Below, piece after piece: positions 18,962 to 27,128 of a DNA stretch of 64,000 nucleotides. Origin of the DNA: G965212025 sp965237985 (lineage in GTDB: Bacteria; Pseudomonadota; Gammaproteobacteria; Poriferisulfidales; Oxydemutatoraceae). The stretch covers positions 1,178,001 through 1,242,000 of the forward strand of contig OZ250161.1 in NCBI GenBank assembly GCA_965237985.1. The letters are read 5' to 3'. Made by a program: the position numbers and the translations under genes. Under the pieces are notes generated by a model. The model saw only the letters and a list, made by a program, of their open reading frames with translations, made no database searches and was not told where the DNA came from. Positions within the stretch are counted from its first letter, which is position 1. Every line of letters begins with the position of its first letter.

Positions 18962-20494
18962 ATGTTTGAAGGAGAACTAACAAAAATTGTTGAGGCCATA
19001 TCCTTATATTTTCTTTTGATACTGATTGTTGGCCTGTTCATATTGGTTGCAACACTGATTTACCTCTACATCTCAGATGTCACACAAACAGAGCATGCCA
19101 TCAGGCGCAATTACCCGGTAATCGGCAGATTGCGCTACCTCTTTGAACACGTGGGTGAATTCTTTCGCCAGTACTTTTTTGCCATGGACCGTGAAGAGCT
19201 GCCCTTCAATCGTACTCAACGCAGTTGGGTATATCGTGCCGCAAAGAATGTCGATACCACTGCCGCTTTTGGCTCTACCAAAAATGTTCGAAAAACCGGG
19301 ACCATATTTTTCGTCAACTGCCCCTTCCCGAGACTCGAGCATGAACATGTGAAGTTGAGAAAAGTCACCATCGGCCCCCATAGCAAAGAGCCCTATGAAA
19401 CCGCTTCCCTTTTCAATATTTCCGGAATGAGTTTTGGGGCTATTTCACGTCCGGCAGTTATAGCGCTTTCCAACGGTGCCCGTATGGCAGGTTGCTGGAT
19501 GAACACTGGCGAAGGGGGATTGTCGCCATATCACCTTGAAGGCGGCTGCGACATTGTTTTCCAGATTGGAACCGCCAAATACGGAGTGCGAACACCGACC
19601 GGAGAACTTGACGAGAAAAAGCTTGCCGAGATTGCCGCCAGGCCGAACGTGAAAATGATTGAAATAAAAATGAGCCAGGGAGCAAAACCCGGCAAAGGAG
19701 GGATGCTCCCCGGCGGGAAGGTCACCGAAGAAATCGCAAAAATTCGCGGGATACCGGCTGGCCAGGATTCGATAAGCCCCAACCGTCACTTAGAAGTAAA
19801 CAGTCCAGATGCACTTCTTGACACGATCGAGAAAATTCGCGGCATTGCAGGGAAGCCCGTAGGCTTCAAAATAGCGCTCGGTGCTTATGGCTGGTTGGAC
19901 AAATTCTTCGAATTGATTCACGCACGTGGAATAGAAACAGCCCCTGACTTCATCACCATTGACAGCTCGGAAGGTGGGACCGGAGCAGCACCGCTGGCAC
20001 TGATTGACGAAATGGGCCTGCCACTCCGCGAAAGTCTGCCGATGATCGTTGACAGATTGTGTGAATATGGTTTGCGCGACCGCATCAAAGTCATTTCTTC
20101 GGGAAAATTGATTACCCCGGCAGATGTCGCGTGGGGGTTTTGCCTTGGAACCGACTTCATCACCTCTGCGCGCGGCTTCCTTTTTTCTCTCGGGTGCATC
20201 CAAGCGATGCAATGCAACAAGAATACCTGCCCGACCGGAATCACGACCCACAATAAGCGCTTGCAACTTGGGTTGGAACCTACCCAGAAAGCAGTCCGAG
20301 TCCGTAACTATGCCAGGCGCATGGAACGCGAAGTTCTGGTGATTGCTCATTCCTGCGGTGTGGATGACCCTCGTGACCTCGGTCGCCACCACGTTCACAT
20401 CGTGCGTGAAAACGGACTCTCCATAGCGGTCAACGATTTGCATCCGGTTCCCAAACCGAAGCCACAGTTCATGAGTGCCACCAGGCTGCAGTAG
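18962..20494 (+). CDS. Membrane-anchored FMN-binding glutamate synthase family protein
   Basis: Protein of 510 residues. A hydrophobic helix at about residues 10-38 anchors it to the membrane. The rest is the glutamate-synthase central/FMN domain: FNISGMSFGAIS, G-E-G-G-L-S, QIGTAKYGVR, KPGKGGMLPG, SSEGGTGAAP, and a cysteine cluster near the end (C-I-Q-A-M-Q-C-N-x3-C-P-T-G-I) that in this fold binds a [3Fe-4S] cluster. It lacks the amidotransferase domain, so it is not a full GOGAT; the electron donor and product of such stand-alone forms are poorly defined. ATG 18962 is chosen over GTG 18950 because GGAGG lies just upstream of it. Its 3' part is copied twice downstream. Confidence 0.85.
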   Translation: MFEGELTKIVEAISLYFLLILIVGLFILVATLIYLYISDVTQTEHAIRRNYPVIGRLRYLFEHVGEFFRQYFFAMDREELPFNRTQRSWVYRAAKNVDTTAAFGSTKNVRKTGTIFFVNCPFPRLEHEHVKLRKVTIGPHSKEPYETASLFNISGMSFGAISRPAVIALSNGARMAGCWMNTGEGGLSPYHLEGGCDIVFQIGTAKYGVRTPTGELDEKKLAEIAARPNVKMIEIKMSQGAKPGKGGMLPGGKVTEEIAKIRGIPAGQDSISPNRHLEVNSPDALLDTIEKIRGIAGKPVGFKIALGAYGWLDKFFELIHARGIETAPDFITIDSSEGGTGAAPLALIDEMGLPLRESLPMIVDRLCEYGLRDRIKVISSGKLITPADVAWGFCLGTDFITSARGFLFSLGCIQAMQCNKNTCPTGITTHNKRLQLGLEPTQKAVRVRNYARRMEREVLVIAHSCGVDDPRDLGRHHVHIVRENGLSIAVNDLHPVPKPKPQFMSATRLQ

Positions 20495-21233
20495 CAGGCA
20501 TTCCTCAGTCGCCCGCCATTTACTTGTGTGCGGCAAATTGTGTGCCTGTACGCCCGGGAACGGGCCAGGGAGCCACGCTTTTTGCACGAAGGAAGAGCCG
20601 CTGTCCCGGTTGCTTTCTGTAAACGACTTCCGCCTTTCCAAACAGACAATGCAACAAGAATACCTGCCCGACCGGAATCACGACCCACAATAAGCGCTTG
20701 CAACCTGGGTTGGACCCGACCCCGAAAGCAGTCCGAGTCCGTAACTATGCCAGGCGCATGGAACGCGAAGTTCTGGTGATTGCTCATTCCTGCGGTGTGG
20801 ATGACCCTCGTGAGCTCGGTCGCCACCACGTTCACGTCGTGCGTGAAAACGGACTCTCCATAGCGGTCAACGATTTACATCCGGTTCCCAAACCGAAACC
20901 ACAGTCCCTGAGTGCCACCAGGCTACAGTAGCAGGCATTCCTCAGGTCGCCCGCCACTTACTTGTGTGCGGCAGTTGTGTGCCTGTACGCCGGGAACGGG
21001 CCGGGTAGCCACGCTTTTTACACGAAGGAAGAGCCGCTGTCCCGGTTGCTTTCTGTAAACGACTTCCGCTTTTCCAAACAGACAATGCAACAAGAATACC
21101 TGCCCGACCGGAATCACGACCCACAATAAGCGCTTGCAACCTGGGTTGGACCCGACCCCGAAAGCAGTCCGAGTCCGTAACTATGCCAGGCGCATGGAAC
21201 GCGAAGTTCTGGTGATTGCTCATTCCTGCGGTG
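20214..21233. repeat. 436-bp tandem copies of the synthase 3' end
   Basis: The last 94 codons of the FMN synthase gene plus about 155 bases of 3' flank (20214-20650) recur at 20651-21086. They start a third time at 21087 and break off at 21233, in the codons for H-S-C-G. The joint sequence reads GACAATGCAACAAG. The copies have no start codon of their own and are gene fragments. The third copy passes into unique sequence (21234-21368) in which I see no gene before the rpsI stop. Confidence 0.9.
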
Positions 21234-21368
21234 CATGCATCTTTTGCCAGCCAGACTGTTTGCCAATCGTCATCTACGACAGGACAAACAAGACCCGGCG
21301 GGTTCGCCCTATTCAGAAGTGATGAAGTAATCGCAGACCCAGGGGCAACCCGGGAAGACCATGCGCAG

Positions 21369-21767
21369 TCAGCGCTTGGAGTATTGTGTAGCTTTGCGGG
21401 CTTTGTGTAATCCGACTTTTTTCCTTTCCACGACGCGTGAATCACGCGTCAGAAAGGAGTGCTCACGCAACTTCCGCCGTAAGGTTTCGTCTGAAGCGAG
21501 CAATGCCCGTGATATGCCAAGTCGAACTGCACCTGCCTGTCCATTGGGACCACCGCCTTTGACGGTGATATAAAAATCGTACTTGCCAACCGTACCAGTC
21601 TCTACCATGGGTTGCATAATCAACATTCGCGCCGTCTCGCGCACAAAGTAGTCTGTCAGCGAACGGGAGTTGACACGGAAAGCACCAAGACCGGGACGCA
21701 TGAACACCCTTGCCACCGCGGACTTTCGCCGTCCGGTTCCGTAGAAGACCTGATCTCTGTTCGCCAT
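21369..21767 (-). CDS. rpsI: 30S ribosomal protein S9
   Basis: Protein of 132 residues of the small ribosomal subunit, whose basic C-terminal tail reaches the P-site tRNA. Seen here: YGTGRRKSAVARVF at the start, a GGGPNGQAGAVRLGI middle, and the closing K-K-V-G-L-H-K-A-R-K-A-x-Q-Y-S-K-R, all S9 hallmarks. The ATG at 21767 is placed by homology; the open frame continues upstream into rplM. It follows rplM after four bases, the usual operon. The downstream neighbours common in related genomes are absent; instead fragments of the synthase gene lie there. Confidence 0.97.
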   Translation of the reverse strand: MANRDQVFYGTGRRKSAVARVFMRPGLGAFRVNSRSLTDYFVRETARMLIMQPMVETGTVGKYDFYITVKGGGPNGQAGAVRLGISRALLASDETLRRKLREHSFLTRDSRVVERKKVGLHKARKATQYSKR

Positions 21768-21771
21768 GAAA

Positions 21772-22200
21772 CTAAAGTTGAAAAACCACAGGCTTTTGGG
21801 CAGCGTGCGGATGACCATCAGCCGCATAAACATGCAGTTTGCGAAACATTGCCCGCCCCAGAGGGCCTTTGGGCAACATGCCACGCACCGCCAGCTCAAT
21901 AATCCGGTTCGGGTGCTCGCTCTGCATTTTCGCAAAGCTGGTGGTTTTCAAATTACCGACGTATCCGGTATGACGGTGATACAGCTTGTCAGTAAATTTT
22001 TGTCCCGTCACCCGCACCCCGGCTGCGTTTATCACGACCACATGATCCCCCATATCGGCATGCGGCGTATAGACAGGCTTGTGCTTGCCGCGCAGGTGTC
22101 GAGCAATTTCAGTTGCCAGCCTGCCGAGCACTTGCCCTTTTGCATCGACTACGCACCAGTCGTGTTTGATGTCGGAAGCCTTTGGACTGTATGTTTTCAT
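21772..22200 (-). CDS. rplM: 50S ribosomal protein L13
   Basis: Protein of 142 residues of the large ribosomal subunit, an early assembly protein. The sequence shows the full L13 pattern: the W-C-V-V-D-A-x-G-Q-x-L-G-R-L-A-T opening, G-D-H-V-V-V-I-N, the K-x-Y-x-H-T-G-Y block, VRGMLPKGPLGR and the final K-L-H-V-Y. It leads the rplM-rpsI operon; the 303 bases between its start and the rdgB stop (22201-22503) must hold the promoter, but I see no clear hexamers or other gene there. Confidence 0.97.
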   Translation of the reverse strand: MKTYSPKASDIKHDWCVVDAKGQVLGRLATEIARHLRGKHKPVYTPHADMGDHVVVINAAGVRVTGQKFTDKLYHRHTGYVGNLKTTSFAKMQSEHPNRIIELAVRGMLPKGPLGRAMFRKLHVYAADGHPHAAQKPVVFQL

Positions 22201-22503
22201 GGTTCAAAACGAGCGCACATTATCCGTAAATCGCTGCTTGAACGCAAGCTTCCGTGCACCCCCCGTTTTGCCTGGCCGACACCGGTTCTCCAACACGACT
22301 CAAAAAAGTCGTTCGCACGACAACACACAACCCGCCAGAAAGTGCTCACGACGAGGGCGACTATCAACATGCCTGCCAAAACCCCAACACTTCTCGCTGC
22401 AAACCTGACGAATCCCTGTCAGAACCTTTTTCTGCAAATAATCCGGAACCAGAAAATTGCTTCTGACAGGCGTGCGCAGGCCGACATTAGAAAATCTGTG
22501 TTT

Positions 22504-23127
22504 TCAGGTAGTTGGCAAGATCCGGGCGAGGAGACGAAAAGCTTGGGCACGATGACTGCAAAGCGACTTGACCTCGGGCGCCATTTCCGCCGCGGTGCAC
22601 CCATGTTCCGGGAGAAAAAAAACCGGGTCATAGCCGAACCCGTTTCTACCGCTTGGTCTCTCCACTAGGTTCCCCTCCCACGTGGCGCAGCTGATGAGCG
22701 GAGTGACATCTCTCGCGCTTTGTACGTAAACAGCAGCACAGTAGAAAAAAGCAGCGGGACGCTTTATAACCAGCTTGCCGATTTCAGCAACCAGTTTTGC
22801 AAGGTTTTCTGCATCGTCAGCTGTCGCTCCGGCATAGCGTGCCGAGCGCAGTCCCGGCCCCCCTGCCAAGGCAGGAACAACCAGCCCGGAATCATCAGCA
22901 ACTGCCGCAAGCCCGGTCTTTGCCGAGGCATGACGAGCCTTGAACAAAGCGTTTTCAACAAAACTGGAACCGTTTTCAGGCAAGGCATCCAGACCAAATT
23001 CCGATTGCATGCGCAACTCGTAAGGAGAATCGCCCAGTATTTGTTGCAATTCCACAAATTTCCCGGAGTTGCTGGAGGCCAGAACCAGAACCTTCCGAGA
23101 CTGCGTCACTTCGAAAGAGCCCGGCAT
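22504..23127 (-). CDS. rdgB: RdgB/HAM1 non-canonical purine NTP pyrophosphatase
   Basis: Enzyme of about 200 residues that removes ITP, dITP and XTP from the nucleotide pool. Seen: LASSNSGKFVELQ near the start, the VADDSGL motif, GPGLRSARYAG, and GFGYDPVFF near the end. ATG 23127 lies inside the tail of an rph copy. GTG 23109 overlaps the rph TGA (GTGA) and is an equally good start; neither has a good ribosome binding site, which suits translational coupling to rph. The true rph gene is now about 900 bases away because five hybrid rph-tail/rdgB-head units lie between, so coupling is now to an orphan rph tail. Confidence 0.92.
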   Translation of the reverse strand: MPGSFEVTQSRKVLVLASSNSGKFVELQQILGDSPYELRMQSEFGLDALPENGSSFVENALFKARHASAKTGLAAVADDSGLVVPALAGGPGLRSARYAGATADDAENLAKLVAEIGKLVIKRPAAFFYCAAVYVQSARDVTPLISCATWEGNLVERPSGRNGFGYDPVFFLPEHGCTAAEMAPEVKSLCSHRAQAFRLLARILPTT

Positions 23128-24136
23128 TGCACGGCAATGATTTCCAGCACGCCCTTCAGCCCCAAATCAAGGAGCGCGTCGAGTTCCTCTCTGCGCATGG
23201 CGTTGCCTTCGCTTCGGAGATGCTTTGCACTTCCACAAACTTCCAAGAGTTGCTGGAGACCAGAACCAGAACCTTCCGAGACTGCGTCACTTCGAAAGAG
23301 CCTGGTATTGCACGGCAATGATTTCCCGCACGCCCTTCAGCCCCAAATCAAGGAGCGCGTCGAGTTCCTCTCTGCGCATGGCGTTGCCTTCGCTTCGGAG
23401 ATGCTTTGCACTTCCACAAACTTCCAAGAGTTGCTGGAGACCAGAACCAGAACCTTCCGAGACTGCGTCACTTCGAAAGAGCCTGGTATTGCACGGCAAT
23501 GATTTCCCGCACGCCCTTCAGCCCCAAATCAAGGAGCGCGTCGAGTTCCTCTCTGCGCATGGCGTTGCCTTCGCTTCGGAGATGCTTTGCACTTCCACAA
23601 ACTTCCAAGAGTTGCTGGAGACCAGAACCAGAACCTTCCGAGACTGCGTCACTTCGAAAGAGCCTGGTATTGCACGGCAATGATTTCCCGCACGCCCTTC
23701 AGCCCCAAATCAAGGAGCGCGTCGAGTTCCTCTCTGCGCATGGCGTTGCCTTCGCTTCGGAGATGCTTTGCACTTCCACAAACTTCCAAGAGTTGCTGGA
23801 GGCCAGAACCAGAACCTTCCGAGACTGCGTCACTTCGAAAGAGCCTGGTATTGCACGGCAATGATTTCCCGTACGCCCTTCAGCCCCAAATCAAGGAGCG
23901 CGTCGAGTTCCTCTCTGCGCATGGCGTTGCCTTCGCTTCGGAGATGCTTTGCACTTCCACAAACTTCCAAGAGTTGCTGGAGGCCAGAACCAGAACCTTC
24001 CGAGACTGCGTCACTTCGAAAGAGCCTGGTATTGCACGGCAATGATTTCCCGTACGCCCTTCAGCCCCAAATCAAGGAGCGCGTCGAGTTCCTCTCTGCG
24101 CATGGCGTTGCCTTCAGAGGTGCTTTGCACTTCCAC
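23044..24136. repeat. 181-bp tandem array of rph-tail / rdgB-head hybrids
   Basis: The interval between rdgB codons for FVELQ and rph codons for FVEVQ is present six times. Joint sequences lie at 23225, 23406, 23587, 23768 and 23949 (exactly 181 apart), with the parent sites at 23044 (rdgB) and 24125 (rph). The two parents are alike at this point: TTGCAATTCCAC in rdgB and TTGCACTTCCAC in rph. All five joints carry the same small change (a 5-base insertion beside the joint), so one hybrid formed first and was then amplified. As 181 is not a multiple of three, the rdgB heads run out of frame into the next rph tail. Confidence 0.95.
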
Positions 24137-24754
24137 GAAGTTGCCGACATCGTTTGCGACGATGTTCATGTCCACCTCAGCTTCTCTATCTTCGGAGTAA
24201 CTCAAATCGAGAATAGCCTCCCCTTTGTAAATACCTGCCGACACAGCGGCAACCGCGCCATGGATCGGGTTTTTCTTCAACACCGATTTTTTCAAGAGGC
24301 TTTGAATCAGATCGTAAAGCGCAACGTATGCCCCATTGATTGCGGCAGTGCGTGTTCCACCATCAGCCTGTATGACGTCGCAGTCCAAAATAATTGTCTT
24401 TTCGCCAAGCGCACGCAAATCCATAGAGGCACGCAAGGAGCGACCAATCAAGCGCTGAATTTCCTGGGTACGACCGGATTGCCTTCCCTGCTTGGCTTCA
24501 CGAGCCGTGCGAGTGTGCGTGGCCCCCGGCAACATGCCGTATTCAGCGGTTACCCAGCCCTGTTTTTTGCCGCGCAAGAACCCGGGCACACGATGCTCAA
24601 GGGACGCACAGCAAAGCAGGCAAGTGTTGCCCAATGCAACTTCTACCGAACTGCCTTCGTAATTGGTGTGATTCCTGCTAAAACGCAAGGGTCGCAGCTG
24701 GCCGCGTTCTCGACCATCCGCCCGAAGTGCCTGATCAATATACTTGCTTCCCAT
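24011..24754 (-). CDS. rph: Ribonuclease PH
   Basis: Phosphorolytic 3'-to-5' exoribonuclease of 247 residues that trims tRNA 3' ends. Characteristic blocks are intact: R-x-L-R-F-S-R-N-H-T, QGWVTAEYGMLPGATHTR, the GGRT-like SGRTQEIQRLIGRSLR, DCDVIQADGGTRTA, and V-D-M-N-I-V near the end. The start ATG at 24754 gives a usual length. It diverges from yicC (113 bases between starts), an arrangement known in other proteobacteria. Its last 48 codons are the source of the repeated units downstream, but the gene itself retains its own ending and stop. Confidence 0.94.
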   Translation of the reverse strand: MGSKYIDQALRADGRERGQLRPLRFSRNHTNYEGSSVEVALGNTCLLCCASLEHRVPGFLRGKKQGWVTAEYGMLPGATHTRTAREAKQGRQSGRTQEIQRLIGRSLRASMDLRALGEKTIILDCDVIQADGGTRTAAINGAYVALYDLIQSLLKKSVLKKNPIHGAVAAVSAGIYKGEAILDLSYSEDREAEVDMNIVANDVGNFVEVQSTSEGNAMRREELDALLDLGLKGVREIIAVQYQALSK

Positions 24755-24867
24755 TGCCCGGTGATTATAGTCGCCCGATTGAGGGGACAGTTTCCCCTCT
24801 TGGTGTCAGGTTCGTCCGTCTATACGGCATCGTCATCGGACGCGACACATAAACTTGGAGTAAGTAC

Positions 24868-25740
24868 ATGAGCAACAGCATGACTGCTTTTGCCAGGAAA
24901 ACGGATCAGGAAGGCGGTTTGTTTTGCGAAATGCGTTCCGTAAATCATCGCTACCTGGAAGTTTCAGTGGATATGCCGCATTGGCTACGGCCCTGCGAAA
25001 CCACTGTCGCAAAGCTGATCCGCCAGCGCTTGGCACGCGGGAAAGTCGATTGCAAGGTTTTCGGCAAAATTACTGCCGGAAACGAAGAAACCCTGACAAT
25101 AAACAAACCTCTGCTTAAACAACTTGTCGGAGCACTTGCGAAAGTTGAAGGGTCCATACTTGCTGAGGGGATGAGCCATCCACCGGGTGCCGCGATGGAA
25201 ATCCTGCGTTGGCCAGGAATGGTTATGACATCGGGGTCTCTTCCGGCGGACTTGGAAAAGAAGGTCTGCCGGCTGTGCGAGGAAACACTGACGGAACTTG
25301 TGGTTTCCAGGAAGACCGAAGGCATCAAACTGCAAACCTTTATTCAATCGCGCTGCCAGCAAATCAGCGTGCTTCACCGTGAATTGCTCGAGATGACAAA
25401 AGATACCGTCGAAATAATTCGGGAGAAACTTCGCAGGCAGGTTGCGGAACTGGCTTGCAAAGTCGATGAGATGCGTCTGGAACAGGAAATCGTTTTGCTG
25501 GCTCGCAAATCTGACGTAAATGAAGAGCTGGATCGGCTGGAAAGCCACCTGCAGGAAATCGGAGAGATCTTCAAACGGGATGGCGCCGTCGGTCGGATAC
25601 TGGATTTCATCATGCAGGAACTTAACCGAGAAGCCAATACGGTTTTGTCCAAAGCTCCGGGGATTGAGGCAGTGCGCAAGGCGGTGGAGATCAAGGCGCT
25701 GGTGCAACAGATACGGGAGCAGGTGCAAAACCTGGAATGA
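24868..25740 (+). CDS. yicC: YicC-family endoribonuclease
   Basis: Protein of 290 residues. It opens with the family's S-M-T-A-F-A-R motif and R-S-V-N-H-R-Y-L-E, has a long coiled region at about 150-240, and ends with the DUF1732-type block F-I-M-Q-E-L-N-R-E-A-N-T-x-x-S-K-A. YicC proteins are RNases in enterobacteria that act in small-RNA turnover. The gene gmk, often next to yicC, is not here; instead an asparaginase-like gene overlaps its stop by four bases (ATGA). The start ATG follows TTGGAGTAAGTAC, a fair ribosome binding site. Confidence 0.9.
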   Translation: MSNSMTAFARKTDQEGGLFCEMRSVNHRYLEVSVDMPHWLRPCETTVAKLIRQRLARGKVDCKVFGKITAGNEETLTINKPLLKQLVGALAKVEGSILAEGMSHPPGAAMEILRWPGMVMTSGSLPADLEKKVCRLCEETLTELVVSRKTEGIKLQTFIQSRCQQISVLHRELLEMTKDTVEIIREKLRRQVAELACKVDEMRLEQEIVLLARKSDVNEELDRLESHLQEIGEIFKRDGAVGRILDFIMQELNREANTVLSKAPGIEAVRKAVEIKALVQQIREQVQNLE

Positions 25741-26264
25741 CGGGTGAGCGACGCAACATGACACGATCATCACGCCTTGGAAAGCTCGCGGTTTTCACGG
25801 CCGGGGGAACCTTTGACAAAATTTATTACGACGCGTTGAGCGATTACAAAATCGGGCCGCCACAGGTAAAACGCATTCTCAAACAGGCACGGCTGAATCT
25901 GGATTACGATGTCAGTTCGGTGCTGCGAAAAGACAGCCTGGACATGACAGACAGAGATCGTGAGCGTATCCTGAAAAAGGTCCGGGCGGAACCAGCCAGA
26001 CGCTGTGTGATCATACACGGCACCGACACAATGGTGGAAACTGCCAAAGTCCTGATGCCCCTGCACAGCAAAGTAATTGTTCTTACCGGCGCCATGCAAC
26101 CCGCCCGGTTTACAGACAGCGATGCGAACTTCAACACTGGCTTTGCTTTGGCCGCCGCGTTGCTGCTGGATCCCGGGGTCTATATCGCCATGAACGGTGA
26201 GATTTTCACACCCGATCTCGTGCAAAAAAACCGTGCGGAAGGGTGTTTTACCAGGACCAGATGA
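25737..26264 (+). CDS. Short asparaginase-domain protein
   Basis: Protein of 175 residues equal to the N-terminal domain of type I/II L-asparaginases, as in the stand-alone asparaginase-domain family. Seen: the first catalytic block FTAGGTFDK and the second H-G-T-D-T-M-V-E-T-A, then GAMQPARF-x-D-S-D, and a typical short ending N-G-E-I-F-x-P-D-x-V-x-K-N-R. The usual C-terminal domain is missing, as in its family, so this is not a truncation. Substrate unproven. The start at 25737 overlaps the yicC stop; ATG 25758 is an alternative that keeps the domain whole. The minus-strand RDD frame runs across the entire gene. Confidence 0.8.
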   Translation: MTGERRNMTRSSRLGKLAVFTAGGTFDKIYYDALSDYKIGPPQVKRILKQARLNLDYDVSSVLRKDSLDMTDRDRERILKKVRAEPARRCVIIHGTDTMVETAKVLMPLHSKVIVLTGAMQPARFTDSDANFNTGFALAAALLLDPGVYIAMNGEIFTPDLVQKNRAEGCFTRTR

Positions 26265-26984
26265 TTGCTTTGTACCAGTTTCTCCTGGTGGTGGCTTTTG
26301 GAAAAACCGCAACCATTCCAAAAAACGGCTTCGGCCCGCCGTCACGCACCCCGGCCCCACCGCCTGACGACCATAACCACATTGCGGCGACTGATTTTTT
26401 ATAGGGAACCAGTACCGGAAAAGGCGGCAAGTGATTTTCCATTCGCCTGATACTGAGACGCTCCCGACGGAATCAAGCGGTTCTGGCGTCTTTGGTTTGT
26501 CGTCTGCAGAAATGGTTGACCGGGGTTTGAATGCCACAGCTTCCTTCTTTCTGATGACTACCGTTCCAGCCAGTTTGTCGTGCCAGCCCTGCTTCCTTTT
26601 GTCAAAAACCACCCAAAGAAAACCGAGACCAAAAAAAAGAACTGATGGAATGTACGCAAAATATCTGCCTATGCATTGCCCTGTTGATAGCTTCTTTCCG
26701 GTATCAGCGTCAACAATTTTTCCAGAAATTGCCATTTTCCCAGGAGTTGCCTGTCGGTATACCCAAAAAAGAATAGTCGCAACTGCCGGTGCCACACACG
26801 AAATCAGAAAATCCAGAGGGCTTGCAAAGATGTCACCACCAGATACAAGATAATCATCGCCATAAATGTAAAGGAGAACAGGCGACGTGACTACTGCAAT
26901 TAAAACCGAGTCAATCATGAACGCCAAGAATCTGATCCAGAACCCGGCATAGACAAAGCCTTTAAAGTTCTTTTCTTCGGTCAT
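25770..26984 (-). CDS. RDD-family membrane protein with run-on C-terminus
   Basis: The first 170 or so residues form an RDD domain: F-W-I-R-F-L-A-F-M-I-D at the first helix, two further hydrophobic helices, and G-W-H-D-K-L-A-G-T-V near the end. RDD proteins are small inner-membrane proteins of mostly unknown role, some linked to ion exchange. After about residue 200 the frame continues for some 200 codons of unrelated, low-quality sequence antisense to the asparaginase gene, stopping at 25770. A normal RDD protein would end near 26430, so the native stop was probably lost. Three ATG codons follow GAGGAA; the third (26984) has the best spacing. Confidence 0.7.
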   Translation of the reverse strand: MTEEKNFKGFVYAGFWIRFLAFMIDSVLIAVVTSPVLLYIYGDDYLVSGGDIFASPLDFLISCVAPAVATILFWVYRQATPGKMAISGKIVDADTGKKLSTGQCIGRYFAYIPSVLFFGLGFLWVVFDKRKQGWHDKLAGTVVIRKKEAVAFKPRSTISADDKPKTPEPLDSVGSVSVSGEWKITCRLFRYWFPIKNQSPQCGYGRQAVGPGCVTAGRSRFLEWLRFFQKPPPGETGTKQSSGPGKTPFRTVFLHEIGCENLTVHGDIDPGIQQQRGGQSKASVEVRIAVCKPGGLHGAGKNNYFAVQGHQDFGSFHHCVGAVYDHTASGWFRPDLFQDTLTISVCHVQAVFSQHRTDIVIQIQPCLFENAFYLWRPDFVIAQRVVINFVKGSPGRENRELSKA

Positions 26985-27128
26985 CATCATTTCCTCGGTT
27001 ACCACAGGCTGACGGCCAAGTACACTGGCAGTGAAAATCCCCTTTCTTCCTCACCGCCTTGCCGGGCAAGAGACACCAGGCAACGGTCAACGGCAATCTA
27101 AATACATCACCACCCGCTGTCCCGCTGC

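Noticed and set aside
19790..20641. Minus-strand frame of 283 codons over the synthase gene end
   Set aside because: Shadow of the synthase coding strand; composition and lack of motifs are typical of antisense.
22720..24871. Chained plus-strand frames of 150-370 codons over the rdgB/rph array
   Set aside because: They are antisense to rdgB and rph and exist only because the 181-bp unit is free of stops; no start signal or domain.
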